A DNA stretch of 64,000 nt from JAWKJY01 sp041393535 (GTDB lineage: Bacteria; Actinomycetota; Thermoleophilia; Gaiellales; Gaiellaceae): NCBI GenBank assembly GCA_041393535.1, contig JAWKJY010000014.1, forward strand, positions 31,891 to 95,890, read 5' to 3'. Made by a program: the position numbers and the translations under genes. Below, one piece after another: positions 1-7,264 of this stretch. Positions within the stretch are counted from its first letter, which is position 1; each line of letters starts with the position of its first letter. The notes below the pieces were generated by a model that had not been told where the DNA came from, did no database searches, and worked only from the letters and a program-made list of their open reading frames with translations.

Positions 1-932
1 GCCGAGTTCGAGAGCAGGACGCCTTCGGCCTGCAGGCGCGCCGCCGCCTCCTCGCGCGTCAGCCCGAGCGCGGTGCAGTCGACCTGGACGAAGTTCGTCT
101 CGACGCCGGCGACGTCGATCGGCAGCCCGCCCTCGGCGAGCCCCTCGGCGAGGCGGAGCGCGTTCGCGTGGTCGTCGGCGAGCCGCTCGACGTGGTGCTC
201 GAGCGCGTAGACGCCCGCGGCGGCGACGATCCCCGCCTGCCGCATCGCCCCGCCGAACAGGTGCTTGAGCCGCCACGCCTCGGCGATCGCCTCCTCCGAC
301 CCCGCGAGCACGGCGCCGAGCGGGCAGCCGAGGCCCTTCGAGAGGCAGAGCGTCACGGTGTCCACCTCGCTGCCCCAGGCCGCTGCCGGGACGCCCGCGG
401 CGACCGCGGCGTTCAGCAGCCGCGCGCCGTCGAGGTGGACGGCGAGCCCGTGCGCCCGCGCCTCGGCGACGACCGCCCGGAAGACGTCGAGCGGCCAGAT
501 CTTCCCGCCGCCGCCGTTGTGCGTGTTCTCGATGCAGACCAGGCGCGTGCGCGCGAAGTGCGGATCCGCGGAGTTGAGAACGGCACGGACGTCGTCCGGG
601 CCGAAGATCCCACGCGTCCCGGCGATCGGCCGCATCGAGAGCCCCGAGTGGGCTGCCGGCCCGCCGCCCTCGTAGCGGAACACGTGGCACTGGGCCTCCC
701 CGATCGCCTCGTCGCCCGGCCGCGTCAACAGCCTGAGCGCGATCTGGTTCGCCATCGTCGCCGTCGGCAGGAACACGGCGCCCGGCTTGCCGAGCAGCGC
801 GGCGGCGCGCTCCTCGAGGGCACGAACGGTCGGGTCCTCGCGCTTCTGCTCGTCCCCGACGACCGCCTCGGCGATCGCGCGGCGCATCCCGGGCGTGGGC
901 TGGGTCAGCGTGTCCGAGCGAAGGTCGACCAC
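1..932 (-). CDS. ltaE: Low-specificity L-threonine aldolase (partial, C-terminus beyond window)
   Basis: PLP-dependent (fold type I) enzyme expected to cleave L-threonine/L-allo-threonine to glycine and acetaldehyde in the cytoplasm. Translating the minus strand from GTG 932 gives a start VVDLRSDTLTQPTPGMR, then EDPTVRALEERAAALLGK and TATMANQ, all typical of the family. The PLP lysine lies in LCLSKGLGCPLGAVLAG (codons near 350-320). The start is fixed by an in-frame TAG at 942-944, only three codons upstream of the GTG. About 310 codons are present against a usual length of about 340, so only the C-terminal end is cut off at base 1. I see no strong Shine-Dalgarno sequence. Family assignment is secure; substrate stereo-preference is inferred. 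Confidence 0.9.
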   Translation of the reverse strand, partial: MVDLRSDTLTQPTPGMRRAIAEAVVGDEQKREDPTVRALEERAAALLGKPGAVFLPTATMANQIALRLLTRPGDEAIGEAQCHVFRYEGGGPAAHSGLSMRPIAGTRGIFGPDDVRAVLNSADPHFARTRLVCIENTHNGGGGKIWPLDVFRAVVAEARAHGLAVHLDGARLLNAAVAAGVPAAAWGSEVDTVTLCLSKGLGCPLGAVLAGSEEAIAEAWRLKHLFGGAMRQAGIVAAAGVYALEHHVERLADDHANALRLAEGLAEGGLPIDVAGVETNFVQVDCTALGLTREEAAARLQAEGVLLSNS

Positions 933-1006
933 CCCGGGATTCTAGGCGGCGGCGCGCGGGGGATGCCGCCCGGGACCTGCCTCGTTCGGGGGGTGCAGGG
1001 CATCTC

Positions 1007-1057
1007 GCGCCGGCCGACTACCCCTGCAAGCGCCCGCCGGTAGGGGCGCCGGCCGAC
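1007..1057. repeat. 12-bp direct repeat flanking an inverted repeat
   Basis: GCGCCGGCCGAC occurs at 1007-1018 and again at 1046-1057. The segment between them carries TACCCCT and TAGGGG as an imperfect inverted repeat. It lies in the short leader of the EF-hand-like gene starting at 1082, so an operator or a small structured leader is possible. Function is not shown. Confidence 0.4.
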
Positions 1058-1081
1058 CACAGGGACGTGGCAAGGGGAACC

Positions 1082-2176
1082 ATGAGGATCCAGGCCTCCG
1101 ACGTGACGCTCGCGAGCACGCAGCTCGCAACCCAGTACCACGGCGTGCGCGACTCCGTTCGCGCATGGAAGGGCGACGAGCCCGACCGCGCCGGGCGACG
1201 CGACGGCGCCGAGCGCGCCGGACACCATCACCACCGCCATCGCGGCGGCCTCGAGGACGTCATCCTCGAGCTGTCGAAGGCGGCCCAGGACGCGCTGGAC
1301 GCGCTCGCCGCCGGCCAGGCCGACGCGGCGAGCGAGGTGGCCTCCGAGACGGCCGATCCGAAGCTCCGCGTCGTCCAGCTCATCCTCGAGCGGCTGACCG
1401 GGCGGAAGATCGACCTGCTCAGCGCCGAGGACATGAAGCCGGCCGCCGACGCGGCTGCGGCGCAGGCCGCCGTTGCGGCGCAGGGTCGCCGCGGGGACCC
1501 GGGCTGGGGCGCCGTGGCGCGCCACCAGGAGGTTCGCTACAGCTACGAGCAGACGACGTTCGAGGCACAGGGCACCGTCAGGACGGCGGACGGCAAGGAG
1601 ATCGACTTCTCGCTCTCGCTCCAGATGACGCGCGAGGAGCTCACCGTGAGCGACAGCGAGGTCCGGCTCGGCAACGCGGTCCGGCCCAAGGACCCGCTCG
1701 TCGTCAACTTCGACGGCACCGCGGCCCAGCTGACGGACGTGCGCTTCCAGTTCGACCTGGACGCGAACGGGGCTGCCGACGAGCAGATGGCGTTCACGAC
1801 GCCCGGCAGCGGCTTCCTCGTGTTCGACCGCAATGGCAACGGCGCCGTCGACGACGGCAGCGAGCTGTTCGGCCCGCAGACCGGCGACGGCTTCGCCGAG
1901 CTGGCGGCCCTCGACGACGACGGCAACGGCTGGGTCGACGAGGGCGACGCCGCCTGGGACAAGCTCGGCGTGTGGACGAAGGACGCGGGCGGCGTCGACG
2001 CCTTCCAGACGCTGCGCGCCGCCGGCGTCGGCGCCCTGTTCACCGGCCGGGTCGGCACTGGCTTCGGCCTCACCGGCGCCGACGGCCAGCTCGACGGCCT
2101 CGTGCGCTCGTCGGGCGTCTACCTGAACGAGAACGGCACGGCCGGCCTGCTGCAGCAGGTCGACCTCGTCGCCTGA
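1082..2176 (+). CDS. RTX/EF-hand-like calcium-binding protein of unknown function
   Basis: 364 aa, starting MRIQASDVTLASTQ. The start at ATG 1082 is preferred over an in-frame GTG at 1067 because AAGGGGA lies just upstream. The N-terminal third has a His-rich patch (HHHHRHRGG) and a helical segment ending in LTGRKIDLLSAED. The C-terminal half carries acidic loops such as FDLDANGAADE, FDRNGNGAVDDGSELFG and LDDDGNGWVDEGD, which are EF-hand/RTX-type calcium sites. This layout resembles a family I know mainly from Proteobacteria (N-terminus of the form MqIsxsxixLxSxH), so a transfer is possible. No signal peptide is visible. A 13-bp-arm hairpin follows the stop. Role unknown. Confidence 0.75.
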   Translation: MRIQASDVTLASTQLATQYHGVRDSVRAWKGDEPDRAGRRDGAERAGHHHHRHRGGLEDVILELSKAAQDALDALAAGQADAASEVASETADPKLRVVQLILERLTGRKIDLLSAEDMKPAADAAAAQAAVAAQGRRGDPGWGAVARHQEVRYSYEQTTFEAQGTVRTADGKEIDFSLSLQMTREELTVSDSEVRLGNAVRPKDPLVVNFDGTAAQLTDVRFQFDLDANGAADEQMAFTTPGSGFLVFDRNGNGAVDDGSELFGPQTGDGFAELAALDDDGNGWVDEGDAAWDKLGVWTKDAGGVDAFQTLRAAGVGALFTGRVGTGFGLTGADGQLDGLVRSSGVYLNENGTAGLLQQVDLVA

Positions 2177-2779
2177 CGCGCGCCTCACGACGACCGAGAC
2201 GGGCCGGCAGCTGCCGGCCCGTCCTCGTTCCGGGAGGACGCGCCGTGAGGTCGGCCGAGACGCCGTGCCGTGCGGAGACCCGTCGGGCGGGCGCGGACGC
2301 GCCCGCGCTGGCGGGGCGATCGGTGGGCCGCTCCGTCGGCCGGGCGGACAGCGCGCCGGGTCGACGGGCGCGCGCTGCCGGGCCGGCACGGCCGCGAGCG
2401 GGACGGAACCCCTGGTCGACGCGTCGCTGTCGGGGCCGCTCCGGCGAGCGCCGCGGCTCGCGCAGTGCCGCCCGGGAAGCCGCGCCACGGGCCAGGCCCC
2501 GGGGCGCTGCGCGGCACCGCAGCCCCGGGGCCAGCGCACGACCGCAACGCCGGCGCAGGCGTCCCCTGGGCGAGCGCGCCGGGTCCCGGCGGCCGGCACG
2601 GCTCGAGACGCGGCCCACTGCGCCCGACGGACCCGGGCGGGGGCCCGAGGGACGCCGGCCGGGCCGGGCCCGTGGGGCACGGCGCCCCGCCAGGCCGAGG
2701 GGCTGTGGAGCGATCGGCACGCCTCGTGCGCGAATCGGCACGGTCCGGTGTCACATCCGCGCGGATTTCCACGGTAGGC
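2177..2779. other. Gene-free GC-rich stretch
   Basis: After the terminator hairpin this roughly 600-base stretch has open frames on both strands, but their translations are only Arg/Pro/Gly/Ala-rich and match nothing I recognise. I regard it as non-coding. Its last part (2703 onward) is the dispersed repeat described separately. Confidence 0.5.
2198..2223 (+). terminator. Strong hairpin after the EF-hand-like gene
   Basis: Perfect palindrome with 13-base arms (GACGGGCCGGCAG and its complement), starting 22 bases after the stop at 2176 and followed by CTCGTT. It has the position and strength of a GC-rich intrinsic terminator, without a long T run. Confidence 0.6.
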
Positions 2780-2812
2780 TCAGCGCCGGAGGCGCGTGGT
2801 TCCCCCACCCGG
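2703..2812. repeat. Dispersed intergenic repeat, copy A
   Basis: Contains two ATCGGCAC words (2713-2720 and 2734-2741), then GTGTCAC, TTTCC, GTAGGCT, AGCGCCGGAGGCGCG and a CCCACCCGGGTGGG hairpin. The same elements occur in the same order at 60811-60920. Both copies sit between the 3' ends of convergent genes. It overlaps the end of the open frame on the minus strand (2780-3289). Confidence 0.75.
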
Positions 2813-3289
2813 GTGGGCCCCCCGACCCCCACGCGGCGCGGCGCACGAGGGCGCCGCCCCCGGCCGTTCCGGCCAGGGAGCGCGATCGTGTCGAGCGTCC
2901 GACGTGCGCAAGGCCAGGCCCGGCTCGGGCATGGCTGCAATCGTGGGCTCGGCCGACGAGGCCGACGAGGCCGACGAGGCCGACGAGGCCGACGAGGCCG
3001 ACGAGGCCGACGAGGCCGACGAGGCCGACGAGGCCGACGAGCGGAGGCTAGGCCGCTTCGGGGTAGAGCGGGCGTCGTCCGTCGGCTCGGGCCGCGGCGG
3101 GAACGCGATCACGCGCGCGCCGGGCGCCGGATGGACGAGCCGCAGCGGCGGCCGGTCGCCCCGGTCGCTCGCGCGGCGCGGGCTCTCGCCGGCCTTGGCC
3201 GCGCGGCGGATCTCGCCGATGTCGGTCGAGATGGCCGACAGGACGCCGACGAAGGCCGCGATCACGCCGATCCCGAGCACCCAGGTCAC
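2780..3289 (-). CDS. Hypothetical small membrane protein with Ser-Ser-Ala repeat tail
   Basis: GTG 3289 overlaps the TGA of the upstream 62-codon gene (GTGA), so the two are probably translationally coupled. The product (169 aa if it runs to 2780) starts with one membrane segment, VLGIGVIAAFVGVLSAI, then a basic cytoplasmic stretch EIRRAAKAGESPRRASDRGD, then a Pro/Arg-rich linker and ten Ser-Ser-Ala units encoded by the 9-bp tandem repeat at 2952-3041. The C-terminal part runs into the dispersed intergenic repeat and looks non-protein. The true end may be earlier: a TAG lies out of frame near 3048. No family recognised. Confidence 0.45.
   Translation of the reverse strand: MTWVLGIGVIAAFVGVLSAISTDIGEIRRAAKAGESPRRASDRGDRPPLRLVHPAPGARVIAFPPRPEPTDDARSTPKRPSLRSSASSASSASSASSASSASSASSASSASSAEPTIAAMPEPGLALRTSDARHDRAPWPERPGAAPSCAAPRGGRGAHPGGGTTRLRR
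2952..3041. repeat. Tandem array of a 9-bp unit, ten copies
   Basis: Ten perfect, uninterrupted copies of GCCGACGAG fill exactly 90 bases. Perfect identity suggests recent slippage. Read on the minus strand in the frame of the small membrane protein it gives Ser-Ser-Ala units. Read on the plus strand it gives Ala-Asp-Glu units in a frame with no other protein-like features. Confidence 0.95.
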
Positions 3290-3474
3290 CGTCCCGCTCC
3301 GGCGTGCCAGAGGTAGGCGATCACCGTCGCGCACACCGCCGCCCGCTTCGGGTCGCCGTCCGGCGAGTAGACGTCGATCGGCAGCGTCGTGTCCGTCCCG
3401 GGCTCCCGGAAGGGCACGACGTAGCGGATCCATCCGTTCGCGCGCTGGCTGTCTGGGCGAAGGGGGTTCAGCAT
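3286..3474 (-). CDS. Hypothetical 62-aa protein
   Basis: Small protein starting MLNPLRPDSQRANGWIRY. It has balanced composition, unlike the Arg/Pro-rich shadow frames around it: aromatic residues, a plausible beta-strand region (YVVPF, TTLPIDVYS) and a C-terminal AAVCATVIAYLWHAG that could be a short membrane helix. Its TGA overlaps the GTG of the next small gene, which supports both being real. The Shine-Dalgarno sequence is weak. No family recognised. Confidence 0.5.
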   Translation of the reverse strand: MLNPLRPDSQRANGWIRYVVPFREPGTDTTLPIDVYSPDGDPKRAAVCATVIAYLWHAGAGR

Positions 3475-3569
3475 CCTGCACCGGTAGTCGGCGCCCCAGA
3501 GGATTCCTTGAGAAAGCTCCCCCCTTCAGGGGACGGAGCGGCGCGCGGCTCACCCGGCCGGCGCGGCGC

Positions 3570-4169
3570 TCAGCGTGCGAACGAGTGGTACTCCTCGTTC
3601 GGCACCCAGCCGCACGCGTTCGCGATGCGGTTGGTGTAGTTGAACATCGCCGCGACCTGGACGATGTCCATCACGTCCTCCTCCGTCCAGCCGTCCCTGC
3701 GCAGGACGTCGAGGTCGGCCTCCGAGCAGGCGTGCGACTCGATCGTGACCTTGACCACGAAGTCGAGCATCCGCTTCTCCCGCTCGTCGATGCGTGCGTG
3801 ACGGTAGTTCGCCATCAGCTGGTCGACGAGGATGGGGTCACCGGTCAGCTGCCGCAACGCGGCCGCGTGGCTGGTGAGTCAGTAGTAGCAGCGGTTCTGC
3901 GCCGAGACGACCACCGCGATCGTCTCGCGCTGCGCCGGCGTCAGGCCGGACTCGCCGCGCAGCAGCTCGTCGTAGAGCGCGCGCCACTTCATGAAGTGCG
4001 TCGGGCGGAACGAGTAGCAGCGGAAGACGTTCGGGACGAGCCCGAGCTTCTCGCGCGCCCGCTCGAAGAGGCCGCGGACGTCGTCCGGCAGGTCCTTCTC
4101 CGCCGGGATCGGCAGCCACGAGATGCGCGGCTCGGCCTTCTTCGACGTGCGCTTGCGGGTCGTCGCCAT
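3570..4169 (-). CDS. AhpD/carboxymuconolactone-decarboxylase-family peroxidase, candidate selenoprotein (in-frame TGA at 3879-3881)
   Basis: If the TGA is read through, the product is 199 aa and matches the peroxidase-related AhpD-domain family end to end. The N-terminus has LPIPAEKDLPDDVRGLFERA and LGLVPNVFRCYSFRPTHF. The core has LTPAQRETIAVVVSAQNRCYY, then the TGA, then LTSHAAALRQLTGDP. The C-terminus has EEDVMDIVQVAAMFNYTNRIA. Family members carry CxxC followed by SxxxxH-type residues here. The TGA (codon 97) replaces exactly the second, attacking Cys, giving C-Y-Y-U, a layout known in AhpD-like selenoproteins. ATG 4169 begins 10 bases after the alpha/beta hydrolase stop, so the two form an operon. 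Without readthrough the enzyme would end at 96 aa without its active site. A point mutation or sequencing error is the alternative. Confidence 0.8.
3840..3878 (-). promoter_or_regulatory. Candidate bacterial SECIS hairpin downstream of the in-frame TGA
   Basis: Reading the minus strand after TGA 3881-3879, CAGC (3873-3870) pairs with GCTG (3849-3846). CACGC (3869-3865) pairs with GCG plus a T and a G at 3860-3855, leaving one T unpaired. The apical loop is GGCC (3864-3861), about 15 bases after the TGA. A G-containing loop at this distance is compatible with SelB-type recognition, but GC-rich DNA folds easily, so this is suggestive only. Confidence 0.35.
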
Positions 4170-4179
4170 CGGCCGGAGT

Positions 4180-4878
4180 CTACTCCACCAGCCGACGGAG
4201 GAGGCCCGCGAGCGCATCCGGCGCGGTGACCATCGCGTCGTGCCCGGCGTCGAGCTCGAGCACGGGCCAGCCGTCCGCGCGGGCCTGCTCGGCGATCGGC
4301 CCGAACAGCGACCGCGTGCACCAGACGTACGTCCGCGGGATCGCCCGCGCGATCTCGCTCGACAGCGCGACGCGGTGCTCGAAGGCGGCGAGCGGAAAGG
4401 GCGTCAGGCGCGCGTCGACCCATGCCGCGTCCGCCGGGTCGTCGATCCCGAGCGCCGCGGCCTGCCACGGCGGGACGAGCCATCCGTCGCCGTGCTCGGC
4501 CGCGGCGGCGCGGACGAGCGGCCCGAGCGCCGGGGCCTCGTCGACGGGCGACTCGCCGTCCTCCGGCGTGTGCGCGTCGAGGAAGACGAGCTGCGCGATC
4601 CGCCCGGGCAGCCGCTCGGCGACGGCGAGGACGAGCAGGCCGGCGAAGCTGTGCCCCACGAGGACGGCGTCCCGGACGTCCTCGGCGACGAGCGTCGCGC
4701 ACAGGTCGTCCACCCAGGTCTCGACGCCGACGTCGCGCGTCAGGAGGTGCGCGCGGTCGCCGAGGCCGGTCAGCGTGGGCGCGTGGGCCTCGTGGCCGGC
4801 GGCCCGCAGCAGCGGCAGCACGCGCCGCCAGCACCAGCCGCCGTGCCACGCGCCGTGGACGAGCACGAACGTCGCCAT
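4180..4878 (-). CDS. Alpha/beta hydrolase (salicylate-esterase/hydroxynitrile-lyase-like)
   Basis: 232 aa, a full-length small alpha/beta hydrolase without signal peptide. The oxyanion-hole HG is in FVLVHGAWHGGWCW (about residues 4-17). The nucleophile is Ser77 in VGHSFAGL. The acid probably sits in the region LVFLDAHTPEDGE or later. The catalytic His is about residue 213 in LDAGHDAMVTAPDAL. The early HGAWHG motif is typical of the plant methylesterase-like/EstX branch. It is the first gene of a two-gene operon with the AhpD-like peroxidase. Substrate unknown. Confidence 0.85.
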   Translation of the reverse strand: MATFVLVHGAWHGGWCWRRVLPLLRAAGHEAHAPTLTGLGDRAHLLTRDVGVETWVDDLCATLVAEDVRDAVLVGHSFAGLLVLAVAERLPGRIAQLVFLDAHTPEDGESPVDEAPALGPLVRAAAAEHGDGWLVPPWQAAALGIDDPADAAWVDARLTPFPLAAFEHRVALSSEIARAIPRTYVWCTRSLFGPIAEQARADGWPVLELDAGHDAMVTAPDALAGLLRRLVE

Positions 4879-4927
4879 CGCACCTCCCGTCGGGCCTCGA
4901 GGACGTTGGTAGAATGCCCGCGCCCCA

Positions 4928-5648
<721 letters not shown>

Positions 5649-5789
5649 GCCTCCACCTCCCCTGCTCGCCTGCCGGTCGTGCGTCGCTGACCTCTTGCCG
5701 TGCACGGGAGCGCCGAAACACCGCGTCAGGGCCCCGCGCCCTCCCGGGCGGGCCCGGAACGCGAGCCCGGATCGCCTACTGTGGGTGGC

Positions 5790-7264
5790 GTGCGCTCCAC
5801 GCTCCTCGTGGGAGCGGTCGCGGCGCTCCTGCTCGCGGCCTGCGGCGGCTCGCCGTCAAGGCCCGCGTCCGGGCCGGCCGGGCCCGCCGGCGCGGTGCGG
5901 ATCCTCCTCGCCGGGGACGCGATGCTCGGCCGTGGCGTCGCCCGGCTCGCGCCCGGGTCGGTCCTCGTCGGCATCCGCCCGCAGGTCGCCGCGGCGGACG
6001 TCGCGCTCGCGAACCTCGAGTCGCCGCTGACGACGCGCGCGCACGATCCCGGCGCCGGGCCGAACGCGCTCGAGGCCGATCCCGGGGCGGCGCACCTGCT
6101 CGCCGACGCGGGCTTCGACGCGATGGCCGTCGCGAACAACCACGCGGGCGACGCGGGGCCGGCGACCGTCGGCGACTCGCTCGCCGCGCTCGCGGCGGCC
6201 GGCCTGGTCGGCGTGGGCGGCGGCGCGACCGCGGCCGGGCCCTCGCCCCGCGCGTCGTCGAGGCGAACGGCGTCCGGGTCGCGCTGCTCGCGTTCGACGC
6301 GACCGGGCAGGGGCCCACGGCGGGGCCGACGAGCGCGGGCGTCGCCGCGTGGGACGAGGCCGAGGCGCGCGACGCCGTCGCGCGCGCCCGGGAGCTCGCG
6401 GACGTCGTCGTCGTCGGCCTCCACGGCGGCGCCGAGCACGTCCCCGTCGTCGACCCCTACACGACACGCCTCGCCGGCCTGCTCGCGGGCTGGGGCGTCG
6501 ACGTCGTCTGGGCGGCCGGGCCGCACGTCGTCCAGCCGCTGGCCGTCGTCGACCCGGACGGGGACGGCCGCCCGACCGTCGTCGCGACGAGCCTCGGCAA
6601 CCTCGTCTTCGACCAGCACGCGCCGGGCACGCGCCAGGGCGTGCTGCTCGAGGTCGTCGCCGGCCGGGACGGCGTGCGCGCCTACCGGGTCGGTGACACG
6701 GACCACGCCGACGGCCCCGTCTCGTTCGTCGGCTGGCGGCCGCCTGCGGGCGATGCCGCCCTGCTGGACGACGGCTGGTGGACGCTCGCGCGCCCGGTCG
6801 AGGCGGCGCCCTCCGCCGCCGACGCGCCGGCCGACTTCCCGGGCGACGTCGTCGCCGCCTCGCGCGGGGACGCGGACGCCGACGGGGCCGACGACCTCGT
6901 CGTCGCGTTCCGTCGGCCGGCCAGCGCCCGCGTCGAGCGCGAGCTCGTGCCGCTCGACCGGCGCGTCGACGCGGAGGGGCGCACCGCGCACGTCGGCGTC
7001 TACCGTACCGGGCCGCTCGCCTCCCGCTGGGTCGCCGGCACGCTCGTCGACCCGGTCGCCCGCCTGGCCGCCTGCGACGGCGCGATCGCCGTCGGCTACT
7101 CGACGCTCGACGACGACGCCGTCGTCCGCACCGGCGCCTGGCGCTGGGGCGGCTTCGGCTTCCTCACCCTCCCCGACCTGCCCGGCCCCGGGGCGCCCGC
7201 CTGCGCGGACGTCGACGGCGACGGCGCACGCGACCCGCTCGTCCTCGAAAGGAGCCCCGCATGA
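5790..7264 (+). pseudogene. CapA-family (poly-gamma-glutamate-synthesis-like) lipoprotein, single-base frameshift
   Basis: GTG 5790 starts a lipoprotein signal (LLVGAVAALLLAACGG). The CapA metallophosphatase-like domain follows: ILLAGDAMLGRGV, VALANLESPLT, FDAMAVANNHAGDAG. At about 6237 the frame must change. Upstream reads GVGGGATAA in one frame and ALAPRVVEANGVRVALLAFD continues in another, as if one base were missing from a Glu codon. The second part has VVVGLHGGAEHV, VVWAAGPHVVQPL and VVATSLGNLVFDQ, again CapA-typical. A C-terminal extension (residues 350 onward) ends with a DVDGDGARD-type repeat. The stop overlaps the ATG of the next gene (ATGA). It is either a sequencing indel or a recent pseudogene. 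Confidence 0.8.

Noticed and set aside
905..2680. 591-codon minus frame opposite the EF-hand-like gene
   Set aside because: Composition is that of an antisense shadow; the plus strand has a coherent protein with calcium-loop motifs.
2952..3041. CRISPR-like repeat array
   Set aside because: Units are 9 bp, contiguous and without spacers. It is a simple tandem repeat.
2796..3060. Plus-strand gene encoding Ala-Asp-Glu repeats
   Set aside because: Flanking codons are Arg/Pro/Ala-rich without SD or family features. The minus frame has a membrane helix and a coupled neighbour.
3879..4169. Short 96-aa protein ending at the TGA, and a separate 95-aa protein from 3857
   Set aside because: Both are halves of one AhpD-family domain in the same frame, and the second half has no ribosome-binding site at 3857. 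Treated as one gene with a recoded or mutated TGA.
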